DNA of 64,000 bases from positions 157,501 to 221,500 of the forward strand of contig CAUYUJ010016483.1 in the NCBI GenBank assembly GCA_963575745.1, given 5' to 3'. The notes under the pieces were generated by a model. The model saw only the letters and a program-made list of their open reading frames with translations, was not told the DNA's origin and searched no databases. Made by a program: the position numbers and the translations under genes. This DNA is from Prorocentrum cordatum (Eukaryota > Sar > Dinophyceae > Prorocentrales > Prorocentraceae). Below, piece after piece: positions 21,304-31,780 of the stretch (the stretch's first letter is position 1; the number at the start of each line of letters is the position of its first letter).

Positions 21304-21836
21304 GGAGGGTGAGCGGACCCGCCCCCGTCACCTCCTTGTCCCACATCGTTCGTCCCTCGTCTGATCGACGTTCCGTGTCCTTCCACTCTTACCCTTCCTC
21401 CCCTTCCTGATCGCCGTTCCTTCCCTCTCCTTCTCCCTGTCCCTCCTTCCCCATCCCGTCCATTCGCTCCTGCTCTGTACCCTCGACTTTCTGCCTGCAT
21501 TTCCCCCCCCCCACCGCTTGGCCCCAGCCCTCCACCTCGCCCTTTTTCTCTGCCTTGTCTGCCGCTCCCCTTCACCGCGTTCCCTCCGCCCGCCACTCGC
21601 CTGTCTCTCTTTACTCTCGCGGTTCGTTCCGCCGTCCCGCCTGCCCCTGTCGTCATCAGCCCTCGTCCTCTCCCCATCCTGTCCCCGTTTCGCATCCGCC
21701 TCTTCCTCCTCCTCATCCTGTTCCTCCTCCTTCGCGTCCTCCTCTCCCCATGCTGTCCCGTTATCGCCTCCGCCTCCCCTTCCTCGTCCTCCTCCTCCTC
21801 CTTTGCCTCCTCCTCTTCCTCCTCCTCCTCTTCCAG
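21304..21836. repeat. Pyrimidine-rich low-complexity region
   Basis: TCC/CCT-rich sequence that ends as a polypyrimidine tract plus cttccag directly before the SL relict. Confidence 0.7.
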
Positions 21837-21857
21837 CCGTAGCCATGTTGGCTCAAG
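21837..21857 (+). other. Spliced-leader relict, 20/21 match
   Basis: CCGTAGCCATgTTGGCTCAAG-type sequence: identical to the dinoflagellate spliced leader except one T-to-G change at its 11th base. It is preceded by a pyrimidine tract and ends exactly where the leader ends. A shortened version with the same ends (ccgtggctcaag) follows at 21871-21882, so the first leader is trailed by a second, internally deleted relict or a 26 bp tandem duplication. It defines the kind of organism and the 5' end of a retroposed transcript. Confidence 0.85.
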
Positions 21858-22029
21858 TTCGAAACCTTGCCCGTGGCTCAAGTTCGGAACCTTGCCCGCA
21901 GCCGCGAGGTTTCGAGCTTGCCCGCAGCCGCGCGGCAGGCTTGAAAGTGTGTGGCGTGTGTTCTTTGAACCCGAGACTTTTTGGCCAGGGGCTCGCGACC
22001 CACGCCACGTTTTCCCAGTATGCGCAATG

Positions 22030-23080
22030 CCATCAGCGCAGCTACAAACGGAGCTGGCGCTCGAAGGAGAACTGTTTCCAGTGTGGTTAGCGCGCCCACG
22101 CCCCGGACATCGTCCCAGCGGACGCCGCGAGGGTAATGGGCGCAGAATCCACACGCCGCCGCCGCTGCCATCCATCCAGTGCCGCCCGTTCGCGAACTCG
22201 TTCTTACCGGTCGGCACAGTCCTACCGCTGAAACCGTTAGTTCCGCCGCCGCCTTTGCCCGAGGCGTGGTGGAACGCGCCCGCGGACCAGTGGCCCAAGA
22301 AGAAGAATAACGATTGTAATGATCATGATGATAACAACACTGGTACAAACAACAATAATAAGCATACTTCTAATAATGATGATACTATTATCAATATTAA
22401 TAAGAAGGCTGAAAGGAATATCAACAACAAACAACATAGCAAGGGCGACGCACGCACACGCGCACACACACACACACACACACTGGATCGATTCCGACGA
22501 AGAAGACATCATGCCGAACGGCGCCCCCGGATGTTCGCCAAGAGAGTCGAGAAATCTTCGCTCACGTCCTTGAGAGAGCAGGTCGCCAAGGCTGCCCCCA
22601 AGCCTCCACCGCCAGAGCTGCCAGAGGTCCAGCTCCAGCTCGCAGCCGCGGAAGCGAGGGATGGGACGTCCAAGCCCGACGGCTCTCTGGGCCGGGTCAA
22701 CAAGGCCCAGGAGCAGTTCGACAACGCCACCAGTTACCAGGGCGACATGTCCGAGGCCCTGGCGATCGCCGGGGCTGCCGAGGAGAACGCGCGTGCCCTC
22801 AGACGGTTCCGCAGGCGAGCCCAGGCATTGACCTCATTGCGCTGCTTGAGGGGGAGGCCATCAAGAGCACCGAAGGCGACCTGCAGCAGCTGGAGGTTGG
22901 GATCGGCGAGCTGGGCGAGGGCACCGAGGCAGTTAGCGAAGAATTGAACACGTGCAAGAAATAGTTCGGTGCCCTCATCGAGCAGCTGGTCAATGACCAT
23001 TTCACCCCGATGGCCGCACAGGTCTAGTCAGAGATCGACGGTCTGCGCGAGCAGAGGGCTAAGACCTTCAGCCACAGGCG
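22030..23080 (+). pseudogene. LINE ORF1-like region: cysteine motif, insert, coiled coil
   Basis: An upstream frame has SWRSKENCFQCG (about 22050-22088), a CxxC half of a possible zinc knuckle, then a stop. Another frame has PEAWWNAPADQWPKKKN (22261-22307). A low-complexity AAT/CA-rich insert follows (22308-22484), including (CA)n at 22456-22484. Coding resumes with FAKRVEKSSLTSLREQVAKA and a heptad-like, Ala/Glu/Gln-rich stretch (VQLQLAAAEARDGTSKPDG and on to EALAIAGAAEENARAL, to about 22800). A second-frame continuation (DLIALLEGEAIKSTEGDLQQ, about 22829-22890) ends at in-frame stops near 22962 and 23025. This composition fits the RNA-binding, self-associating ORF1 protein of LINEs. The identity is inferred from position and character, not from an active-site motif. 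Confidence 0.5.
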
Positions 23081-23404
23081 GAAGAATACCAATTGCGGGC
23101 AGTCAGCAGCAGGCGGTCCAGCGGCTCTCTCGGAGGGAGGCCTTGGCGCCGCTGACTCGGCTTCGCCCGCGGCCGCGCCGCAGTCGCGCGAGCCGGGCGC
23201 CGGCCCGCTGTCTCTCGAGGCGCGGGGGCCACTTTGCGCCCGGCTATCGAGTCCCGTGCCCGCAGCTCCTCGCCGCGGCGTAGGCGATGGCGGGCAAAAG
23301 CGAGGGCTCGCTAGCTGGATTCGCATGCCGAGGGCGACAAGATGCCCGCCACGACATCGAGAGCATCCCCGTGTAGGCCAGCTGGCGCCGCCTCTCTGCC
23401 TGGC

Positions 23405-24115
23405 GCGGAGAAGGCCCTAACTGTCTACTTGCGTGACATTTCCAAGTGGGGCCCGAAGATGGTGCAGATTCTGAGGAAGGACTGGCGGTGCCACGACGTC
23501 GTCGGACGACGCGAACGCCGCCCAGGACCAGACGACATGAGCGACCTCGGCGACAACGTTGCGAAGGCAGGCTGGCGCCCCGTCTCATTTCCAGCGATGC
23601 CTCGCGACCATGTGCTGAAACCTGGAGGTGCCCTCATCTCAGCCAAGTGCGGCCTCGACGTGCGCCCCCGGCCCCCAGCGCGCCCCGGCGCCGCGGGCGA
23701 CCATGGCAGGGGGGAGCTTGGACATGGTCCTGCTGATTTCCACGATATCCCAGCCAGGAGTACTCGCGCGCCTGGGCAGCTGGTTGTTTGGTCCAAGCGT
23801 TCCTCGGCCATGGAGTCGGCGCGCGGGGTGGGGGCCCGAGCGAGCTGCGCAACCTCGGCGGGTTCTTGCCGGGGCAGGCAGAGCCGTGGATTGCCCTCGG
23901 AGACTGGAATGTCGAACCCTCGGACCTCGATGCTTGGGTGGATAATCTCGCCGCTGTCAGGCCCCCCCTGGGAGCGTTGCCATCGCTAGTTCCGCGGGGG
24001 AGGGCAGGCTCTGCGATTTCGCTGTGTGCGCCAAGGACTTGGCCCAGTCTGCCAGGGGCGCCGTTCCTGCCGTGGACGGCGAGTGGAAGGCGCGCGCAGG
24101 TTCGAAGATCGCGTT
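23405..24115 (+). pseudogene. LINE endonuclease (EEP/APE-like) domain, decayed
   Basis: EEP nucleases nick target DNA to prime reverse transcription. Visible pieces: an N-terminal strand TVYLRDISKWGPKMVQIL (about 23419-23475), the segment AGWRPVSFPAMPRDHVLKPG and GALISAKCGLDV (about 23567-23660), the catalytic-type motif PWIALGDWNVEPSDLDAW (about 23886-23940, the GDWN/GDFN motif) and RLCDFAVCAKDLAQS then VDGEWKARAG (about 24003-24100). They lie in frames 2, 2, 1 and 3, so there are at least two indels. The last motif normally has a His just after the WK.H position; here it is Arg (cgc), so the catalytic His appears lost. Recognition is from family memory. Confidence 0.6.
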
Positions 24116-25430
24116 CGGCCTGCGCCAATCAGACGCCGACCGCCGAACTTGCAGCATGCCCGCGCCTTCTTTTCCACGCGCTGCTCTGCCCGAGCGGGCG
24201 CCCGACCCACCGAGCAAACGCGGGCTTCAGGAGGGGGGCAGGAAGCCGCGCGGGCCAGTTGCACCTGGGCCTCAGAGGCCGAGCCGCGGGGCCGCAGGGG
24301 CCCTTGGATTCGGAGACTCCGAGGCCCCGCCTGGCCCTCTGCCTGCCCCGGGAGGTGTTTGAGAATGTGACTTTAGCCCCAGTGGCCGCCCCCATCGGGC
24401 ATCGCCGGAGACGTCGGGCCTCGCGGGGCCACTCGGCCGCGAGGAGGGGCCCTTGCCCCAGTTGCAGCCTCATCCCCCTAGCTCCGCCCCCGCCCCTTCC
24501 GACCTCCTCGCCTGCCCCCCCCTGACGCTCGCCTCTTGGCCGACGGTTGGATGCGCGCCCGCGCGGGCCCCCCTTGTGCTTGCAGAATTAGAGCGAGCAG
24601 CCCCATTGGAGATTCGTTCGTGATTGTTTAGGGTGCCCGTCGACCCCGTCGCCTCTGAAAGGCCCGCCGTCGAGTTTTGCGCGCGGGCCTCGTGCGCGGG
24701 GAACTTTCGCTGCGAGGCGCGCGCTATTCCGCCCGACGCCCGGCCAGCGTTTAATGGCAGAGGTGTTGTGCAACCCATTAAGACCGCGCCTGCGCGCGGG
24801 AAAATTCGCTCTGTTGCAATCTGTTCATAGTGATTGTTTCTGGCGGGCCGTCCTCGGCTTTCACCCTTCGTTGCTCGGCAGAGCCAGAGAAAATTCAGGC
24901 CGGGCCCCCAGGCCGCCGTGGGCCAACTGCAAGGCGAGATTTCGCCCCCGGCCTTTGGCGCCGCAGCATTGAAGCACCCCGCCCTGGAGCTTGCGGCGCC
25001 CATCTCTTCGTCGCGAGCTCATGGGGGGGGGGGGGCGCTTCTGCCCCCTGGCCAGATTTTCGCCTGGGCGGGTGCGGTAGATCGGAATTGCAATCGCGCT
25101 TGGAGAATTGTCGCGCGTCGAGCGCTGAAAGTTTCTTCGACCGGGCAGAGAGACCCAGCGGCCTAGGATACCTGCGCGAGGTAACCGAGCCCAAGCCGCG
25201 TCAGACGAGCGAGGCGTTGGGCGAGGGGGGGCCCCACACTTCCATCTCTCTGGATCCGATGGGCGCGCGCGCTGAGCCGCGGATGAAAAATGGGCCGGGG
25301 ATGAAGTTCCATAAGCGTTCGGTTCGAGAGGGCGCCCTGGGCGCCCCCCCAGCCCCCGCAGGGGCTCTCTAGGGCGGATCGTTTCTTCCAGGGCGCCCCC
25401 GAGCGCGAGCCCAGAGGTTAGTGCTGATCG
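24116..25430 (+). other. LINE linker region, degraded
   Basis: GC-rich sequence between endonuclease and RT remnants. A phrase such as AVLGFHPSLLGRARENSG suggests former coding sequence. The long minus-strand ORF across 24861-25751 is a compositional shadow. Confidence 0.4.
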
Positions 25431-26105
25431 AGATATTTCAAGGCCGCCGCCTTCCGTTCGATCTGAGCTCCTCGATGTTTTCCAGCAGATGGGCGCCGTC
25501 GCGGCCGCGGCAAATGCCCGGGGCCTGGGTTGCCCTCCTGCCCGAGATTCTGGAGCCGATCGGAGCGTCGTTGGCTTCGCGCGCGTCGCTCGCCAGCGGG
25601 GGTCGATGCGAGGCGACGGCGCTGTCAAGCGGGCCCTCGAGCGCTGGCGAGAGGCCAGCTTCGACGACGCCATTAGAGGAAGTTCGGCCTTCCAAGCCGC
25701 CTTGCGCTGCCCGGCGCTGGACGAGAGCGCAGGATAACTCAGCGACGCCACCGCATCTGCTCTCGTAGACGTTGCTAGTTGCTATGACAGTTTGGGCACT
25801 GCCCTCGTCTTGGAGTTCTGCATGCAGCACGGTGATCCCTGCGTGCGCGCCCGAAGCATCCAGTTGCACCTTGCCCCAAGGTGCCTGAGGAGCTTGCGCT
25901 CTTTCTCGGATGTCATCCTGCCTTGGTGGGGTCTGCTCGCGGGCTGTTGGTCCAGCGCATCGCGTCTTGCGTGCCGATGGGCCTCGTGGCTGAGGCCAGC
26001 GACAAGTTTCAATTTGGGCTCGAAGCGCGGACTTGGCTCAATGATGTCAACCGCCGAGCTGAAGACAAAGTTGAGTCAGTGACCGCCCAGACTGGATTTT
26101 GCACA
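25431..26105 (+). pseudogene. LINE reverse transcriptase palm remnants
   Basis: In frame 1, after a TAA at 25735, the sequence LSDATASALVDVASCYDSLG carries RT motif A (ALVDVxxxYDSL; the first Asp codon at 25768). LVLEFCMQHGDP and IQLHLAPRCLR follow, a block typical of dinoflagellate RTs. In frame 3 (25881-26105) GSARGLLVQRIASCVPMGLV may be motif B, and ARTWLNDVNRRAEDKVESV holds a motif C-like LND in place of the usual catalytic DD pair. The indel lies near 25875. The missing first catalytic Asp and the frame change mean no activity. Confidence 0.55.
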
Positions 26106-26779
26106 TGATTTCAAAGCTAGTCTCGACGCGAACGTAGAGGTGTAACCGCGAACGCAGAGCAACTATCGAGCGCTCTGCATCAGCTGGCATGTGGCCACGC
26201 CAACGAATTGCCGAGTGTGTTGTCGGAGATGTCGGCCCCACTTGTCCCCGCTGCGACCTTGCCCCATAAGCGCCTCGCCACCGCGTTTGGCAGTGCCTTT
26301 GCAATGCGGGCGCCCCAGAGTGTCAGGACGTGCGAGATGTAGTAGGGGCAGCAGAGGCGGTCCTCGATCATAAACAAAACGTTTAATATTGGCTCCGAGG
26401 CATGACCCCGCCCGCCCTCGCGCCCATCCCCGGCCCCCCCGATCCAGTGCAACTGCGCGACCTGAGCTGCCCATCTAATTGGGCTGGGGGTACCGCGGCG
26501 CCCTTCAGCGCGCAGCCGCCAGCTGGTCTCGCGGGTCGCTCTGTCGCGGGAAACTGGTCTGGGGGTGCGAATGAAGGGCCCGAGGCTGAGGCGGCGTGCT
26601 TGGGCGCGGGTCGAGCTCGACGCGAGGGGTGTGGATGCGGGAGTTTTGCGCCGAAGGAGTGCCCTCCATTGCTGGGCGCGGGCAGACTAGTAATTGAGCC
26701 GAACTTTGAGCTTTCCTGGGTCGTTCGCAGTGGCTCCCAGGGCGCCTCGCGTTTTTGTGCGATTCCAGTTGCGTCGCCC

Positions 26780-27275
26780 GGGATCAGTAGAACATTTGCG
26801 CGGCAACCGGCACGGGTCGAAGCAGGATGCGTGGTTTTCCCTGGCCCACGTTTTGCGCCCCACGCCTGGCAAGGTGGATGTAATCAAAGTGGAGGGCCAC
26901 GTGGGCGCGGAGCGCTTCCGTGTAGGTGTCTTCCCAGAGCAGTGCCGACCTGCCAATGTCGAGGCTGGCAGGGCTGCTGCGTGGGGGACTGGGGAGTGCC
27001 GAGTCGACCCACATGTTGGACAGAGCGCGCTGGCAGTCGACGCTCTCGCAGAGCAGGTCAGGCCCCGTTTGGCCGCGACCCTCGGCGCCCCCGCTGCCCA
27101 CGACAGCCGCGGACAGAGAGAGGGGGCCAGGCCGCTCGCAGGTGCTCGGACAGCTGGCCTGGATTCCCTCGAGAAGGCAGTCCAGAGGCCCCCCTGCAAG
27201 AAGGCCTTCCGTTTCTGGCGTCTCGGTTCAGTTGCAGGTTTTGCCGCCAGATGCCTTCCGAGGACGGGTTGATCG
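26780..27275 (+). pseudogene. LINE RNase H domain remnant
   Basis: RNase H removes the RNA strand of the RNA-DNA hybrid during element copying. One frame reads RHGSKQDAWFSLAHVLRP, then GKVDVIKVEGHVGAERF and CRPANVEAGRAAAWG. The vKVxgHv motif and the following (G/A)NxxA(D/G)xAA pattern are the C-terminal half of an RNase H fold. The usual GN and AD here read AN and AG, so the last metal-binding Asp is lost. The position downstream of RT on the same strand supports the call. A 335-codon overlapping ORF in another frame (26402-27409) is low-confidence and is treated as a shadow. Confidence 0.5.
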
Positions 27276-27534
27276 AGTGGTTGTCGACCGGATGCGTTCC
27301 GATCGGTGCTGCTGCTGCCCCCTCCCCCTCCCGCCCTGGCCCGCTCCAGATTGGGAGCCGGAGCGCCCGCCCCACCCATGCCGCGCGAGTTTTCGAGCGC
27401 GCGGATTGATGAGAGGAGCTTAATCGGCTACAAGTAGGTAAGTAGTGCCAGGTTCGCCCCGTCGTTCGTCCGCCGCGCGGCGCTAGTGGGTAAGTCACCC
27501 AGTTTCATGCCGTCGTTCGTCGCGGCCGCCACTT

Positions 27535-28015
27535 GACCTGCGGTAAAACACCAACATTTCAGAAGGAATGCGCGTAGGGCCCCGTCGGCCCCGAGTCCTA
27601 CTGGACAACCGATGGTTTTTTGACCAGTTCTCTTGATCTGGGATTCTCGCATACATTTTTTTCGTTTTGCGATCCGGGCTCAGACAACATCGAACCCAAG
27701 AGGTAAGCGCCAACATTTTGGAAGGAATGCGCGTGGGGCCCCATCGGCCCCTAATCATATTGGAAAACCAATGGCTTAAAAAACGGTTCTCTGGATTTGG
27801 TTTTTTGTGTGTATATATATGTATATATGTAAATATGTATATATGTATATATGTATATATGTATATAGGTATATATGTATATATGTATATATGTATATAT
27901 GTATATACACACTCGTCTGGCGATCCTTGCTCGGAGAGCGAATCGAATCCAAGAGGTAAAGCGCGAACATTTCGAAAAGGAATGCGCGTGGGGCCCCACT
28001 GGTTCTGATTAATTT
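27535..28015. repeat. Tandem repeat, three units of about 180-220 bp, with (TATG/TATA)n
   Basis: Each unit contains ggaatgcgcgtggggcccc (27562, 27723 and 27980). Preceding accatcg-type phrases and a cgaacccaagaggtaaagcg-like segment recur between them. A TATATG-rich microsatellite (27811-27908) lies in the second interval. Confidence 0.75.
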
Positions 28016-28577
28016 CAGAATGTGTGGAATGCTTGTTTCATGAATTCGCTCAGGAATTTATTCATCGAAACTTCGCAAATTTGCGTGGCAGTTTGTTGTT
28101 TTAAATCCCGAAAAGTTTGTAATTAGAGGTTGTTTGGTGTGTTGTTCGTCGATTGAGTGGAGTAGTTCACGTCGAAATGTGAGTTTGTCTGTCGTTGTTC
28201 GCGAAGGGTGGGTATGTTTCTTCATGTCGCGTTGTTTGTCGATAGAAAAGGGGCCTCAGTATTCAGGAAAATCAGTTCGTTTGTCGTCTTTCCCCAATAT
28301 GTAGTTCAACCTATAGAGACCCCCGTCATACGGATTGTTGGGCTTGCGCTCCGTGCGGCGCTCTGGGGACTGATCGTTCCATTCTCTTGCCGCCCCAACC
28401 CTGCCGACCCGCCTCGCAGTAGGGGGTCGTGCACCCCAGGAGGCTGGAGCTGGGCCTCTTCCCAAGGGGCAACGCGCGAGGGCCAAGGCCCACGACAAGG
28501 CCAGGGCGTGGCCCCCCAGGGAGGAAGGAGAAGCCCCGCCCCCTCCCCCCGCTTCCCCCCTCTGAGCTCATTCGAGC
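28016..28577. other. No feature seen
   Basis: AT-richer single-copy sequence to about 28370, then GC-rich; no supported gene. Confidence 0.4.
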
Positions 28578-29112
28578 GTTCCTCCTCCTCCTCCTCCTCC
28601 TCCTCCTCCTCCTCCTCCTCCTCCTCCTCCCTCCTCCTCCTTCCTCCTCCTCCTCCTCCTCCTCCTCCTCCTCCTCCTCCTCCTCTCCGTCCTCCTCCTC
28701 CTCCTCCTCCCCTCCTCCTCCACCTCCTCTCTCCCTCCCCCTCCTCCTCCTCCTCCTCCTCCTCCTCCTCCTCCTCCTCCTCCTCCTCCTCCTCCTCCTC
28801 CTCCTCCTCCTCCTCCTCCTCCTCCTCCTCCTCCTCCTCCTCCTCCCCTCCTCCTCCCTCCTCCTCCTCCTCCCTCCTCCTCCTCCTCCTCCTCCTCCTC
28901 CTCCTCCTCCTCCTCCTCCTCCTCCTCCTCCTCCTCCTCCTCCTCCTCCTCCTCCTCCTCCTCGTCCTCCTCCTCCTCCTCCTCCTCCTCCTCCTCCTCC
29001 TCTTCCTCCTCCTCCTCCTCCTCCTCCTCCTCCTCCTCCTCCTCCTCCTCCTCCCCTCCTCCTCCCTCCTCCTCCTCCTCCTCCTCCTCCTCCTCCTCCT
29101 CCTCCTCCTCCT
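28578..29112. repeat. (TCC)n array, about 535 bp
   Basis: Nearly pure TCC with occasional C insertions. It ends in ccttatacag, which could serve as polypyrimidine tract and acceptor for the next segment. Confidence 0.97.
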
Positions 29113-29120
29113 TATACAGA

Positions 29121-29215
29121 CGACATCCGACGATCTGTGCGTGTTCTTTGCCCAGGACTGCGGCCGCAGGTGCCTGGCCCTTTTCCCGGAGGCAGAGTTT
29201 TACTTGCCCTGGGAT
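29121..29215 (+). CDS. Possible exon after the (TCC)n array, unknown protein
   Basis: Directly after a tatacag acceptor-like sequence one frame reads TTSDDLCVFFAQDCGRRCLA and LFPEAEFYLPWDGPTKR, protein-like in composition and unlike the flanking homopolymers. It then runs into C-runs. No family is recognised and no donor site is clear. Could be chance. Confidence 0.25.
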
Positions 29216-29318
29216 GGGCCGACAAAGCGGCCCCCCCCCCCCCCCCGAGGTGGACGGATCCCTCGGAGGCCGCCCCCCCCCCCCGCTCTGCCCCACTCCT
29301 GCGCCTCCTGTTCAAGAG

Positions 29319-29504
29319 GCTCCTCCTCCTCCTCCTCCTCCTCCTCCTCCTCCTCCTCCTCCTCCTCCCCCCCTCCTCCTCCTCCTCCTCCTCCTCCTCC
29401 TCCTCCTCCCTCCTCCTCCTCCTCCTCCTCCTCCTCCTCGTCCCCCTCCTCCCCTCCTCCTCCTCCTCCTCCTCCTCCTCCTCCTCCTCCTCCTCCTCCC
29501 TCTT
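29319..29504. repeat. (TCC)n array
   Basis: About 185 bp polypyrimidine array; its reverse-strand and forward ORFs are artefacts. Confidence 0.97.
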
Positions 29505-30460
29505 CATAGGGGGGGGCCCTACGTAGGGGGTGGGCCCTGCGAAAGCTGGTGCGTGATGTGAGGCTCCCGCTCCCGCCCGTCGGTGAAGATGTGTATTTTT
29601 GCATTCCCATGCCACCTCCAGTTCAAGATCTTGTCTGTCGATGTGTTGTTGTTTTGTTTTTTCTTTAGTTTTTTACATATAAAACTGTGGGGGGGGGGCC
29701 TGCACCCAATCTGTTTCAGCCGCCTTCCTGATTACTTCATGTCTCGACCTCCCTCTCCCCCCCACGTGCGCGCCATTCCGCCCACCCTCAGAGCCCCGAG
29801 CCCTCAGGGTTGGGGGTGGTCAGGGGTAGCTGCAGATTCGCGCCTCGTGGGCCCAAACGGGAGTCACCCGGGACCGCAATTACCCAGGACAATGCAGGCG
29901 TCCAACCCTCCCGAATCATCGGTGCCGGGGGCAGTCGGGGGTAGCTACGGGCTCGTGCCTTGGGATCCCCAGAGTGACCCCAGACTGCAGTTATCCCGGA
30001 TAACTCTGGCGTCCAAGGCCCTCACAAGAGGGATGAAGTCCATGGGCGAGGCCTCTTGGGGACCGTCTGGGGGCCTCTTTTGGGCCTCTTTGGGCCCCCT
30101 TTTTGGGCCTCTTGGCAGGTTCCTAGGTTCCTGGGCGCCTGCTGGTGGTCTCGGACCCTCTCCCCTCTCCCCCTCCTGCGCCTTTTGCTTACTGCTGTGC
30201 TGTACTGTGAAACTTGGTGCACCAGCACATGTTGCTGGTCTCGCCAACATGTTGCGAGATGTGAGCCAGCCTCTGCTGACAGGCTCCCAGGTTAAATCGG
30301 CGTCGTACTCCCAAGAGTCCGTGCCACCCGTGTCTCCGCGCCAGGCGGTGATGGCGCCCGGCCACACGGAGCTGGTGCTGGCCTACAGGGAGCGCACCCC
30401 AGGAGACCGCGGCCGGCCGGCTGACGAGGGTTTGTGACCTCAGTATCGTTTCGCCGGTCC
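29505..30460. other. Repeat-derived sequence with a spurious 284-codon ORF
   Basis: 29840-30030 contains diverged units of the cgaatcatc / taactctggcgtccaa family seen at 60535-60775. 30050-30120 is a local ggcctcttgggg-type repeat also seen near 57690-57760. I see no conserved protein. Confidence 0.45.
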
Positions 30461-30680
30461 CTACCCCCATCCCCATCCATCCCCAGCCCGATCCCCACCA
30501 CCCCACCACCCCAGCTTGGGGGATACGCCCCTCGGAACTCGAAGAAGGCCGCCTGATTATACGCCCATCTACAACGGGGACGAGTCGGCCAGTGGGGCCC
30601 AGGCCACCCCCGTGGGGATAAAGGATCGGTCAAAGGATGCTCGTGGCGGAGAGCGCTCTCGCAACCCCCGCCCCCTTGCT

Positions 30681-30825
30681 GGCCACGCGCAGAAGGGGGT
30701 AGGGGGAGGGGGGAAGGCTTCTCAGAAGCCCCCCTGCTTCTCAGAAGGCGCGCGCCTTCTTTGTAGATGCAAGGCCGGCGCCTTCTAACTAAGAAGCAGC
30801 CTCCTTCTGAGAAGCCTTTCGGGCC
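30681..30825. mobile_element. T4 foldback element, copy 1 (right end truncated)
   Basis: Left end ggccacgcgcagaagggggt, then the paired blocks cttctcagaag and cttctgagaag around a centre near 30770. It loses homology after about 30826, where the outer right arm should be. Confidence 0.7.
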
Positions 30826-31290
30826 GGGCGAAAGGGGGGGATTGGGAAAGGGGGGGTTACGAAATTTGCTTCATGCAGCTGGTTTCGGCCCCGCCGAAGG
30901 GGCCATTCCTCGATACGTGGGAGCCTCCCGGCGCTGGGAGGCGCCGGGAAAATCAGCTACGTGAGCTGACTCTCAAAACCCCCCCTTTGCTATACCCCCC
31001 TTTCGCCCGACCCGACTCTCGCACCCCCCGCCCCCCTTGGGCCGACCGCGAGCCGGCCGCGTGAGTCGCGAGCGCATCTCGGGGCTCGCGCAACGGGGGG
31101 GCGACAAGTGAGAGGGGGCAGCGAGGGCTGCCGAAAAGGGTCCCGTTTCGGGCCCCCGAAGGGGGCCGTGCAAGGCCCCAAAGGGGGGCCAGGGCCTGGT
31201 CAAACGACGCGAAGATCGGGACAAAATCGGATCGGGATAACTCGAAATCTCTGAGACCCGGCGGGTTCGGAGGATGTATTGGGCGCCGCG
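30826..31290. other. Repeat-bearing non-coding sequence
   Basis: 31108-31205 (ggggcagcgagggctgccga through ccgtgcaaggccccaaag) is repeated at 31503-31605. No gene. Confidence 0.5.
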
Positions 31291-31295
31291 GCCGC

Positions 31296-31344
31296 TCCAG
31301 AGCGTTCCGGAACGCTCTGAGAGCGCTCCGGAACGCTCTGGAGC
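31296..31344. repeat. 45 bp near-perfect palindrome
   Basis: Built from ccagagcgttccggaacgct and its mirror agcgctccggaacgctctgg around ctgag. Almost every position pairs, and each half is itself palindromic around ccgg. Confidence 0.85.
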
Positions 31345-31375
31345 GATTTATCCCGATCCTAGCCTTGTTTTAATC

Positions 31376-31485
31376 CATAGGGGGGCACCTGCGAGCCCTA
31401 CAGCGAGCGGCTTGAATAAGGAACTTTTGCTTTGCAAAAGGGGCTCGGTCGTTCCTTAGGCTTGCATGCGTTATTTACAGTTCCT
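31376..31485. repeat. Direct repeat shared with 35010-35120
   Basis: ggggggcacctgcgagccct through gcatgcgttatttacagttc, with a few substitutions. Confidence 0.75.
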
Positions 31486-31602
31486 TTTGCGGGGGGGCAG
31501 CGAGGGCTGCCGAAAAGGGGGCAGCGAGGGCCGCCGAAAAGGTGCCCGTTTAGGGCCCCCGAAGGGGGCCGTGCAAGGCCCCAAAGGGGGACCAGGGTTT
31601 GG

Positions 31603-31780
31603 TCGGGCCTGTCCCCCATACAGGGGGATTGTCGACGAAAAATAAAAGATACCTTCAAAATAATAGAAAATAGCCCAAGAATAGTCGGGGGGGTATTTGT
31701 TGAGTATTTGTTGGCCTTTCTGGGGCATTTTGGGGGTAATTTTTATTTCTCGCTGAAAATCCCCATAGGGGGACGCCCGA
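31603..31780. mobile_element. T1 TIR element, copy 5 (178 bp)
   Basis: Left tcgggcctgtcccccataca, right ccccatagggggacgcccga; interior gtcgacgaaaaataaaag as in the copy at 50873. Confidence 0.8.

Larger units (their letters stand above)
21837..27420 (+). mobile_element. LINE retrotransposon copy with spliced-leader relict, decayed
   Basis: Five successive remnants lie on one strand in the order expected of a non-LTR element: SL relict (21837), ORF1-like cysteine/coiled-coil region (about 22030-23080), endonuclease-exonuclease-phosphatase (EEP) domain (about 23410-24110), RT palm motifs (about 25560-26090) and RNase H (about 26790-27010). Frames change and stops intervene between and within domains, so the copy is dead. 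Its 5' end coincides with the SL, so the source was probably a full-length trans-spliced mRNA. A clear 3' poly(A) was not found; the boundary near 27420 is inferred from the end of protein-like sequence and the start of tandem repeats. Confidence 0.65.

Noticed and set aside
24861-25751. 296-codon minus-strand ORF
   Set aside because: Overlaps the plus-strand LINE remnants; its Arg/Ser/Pro/Ala-rich composition is that of a GC-rich shadow frame.
29583-30437. 284-codon plus-strand ORF
   Set aside because: Crosses several repeat units found elsewhere in the window and has no conserved motif.
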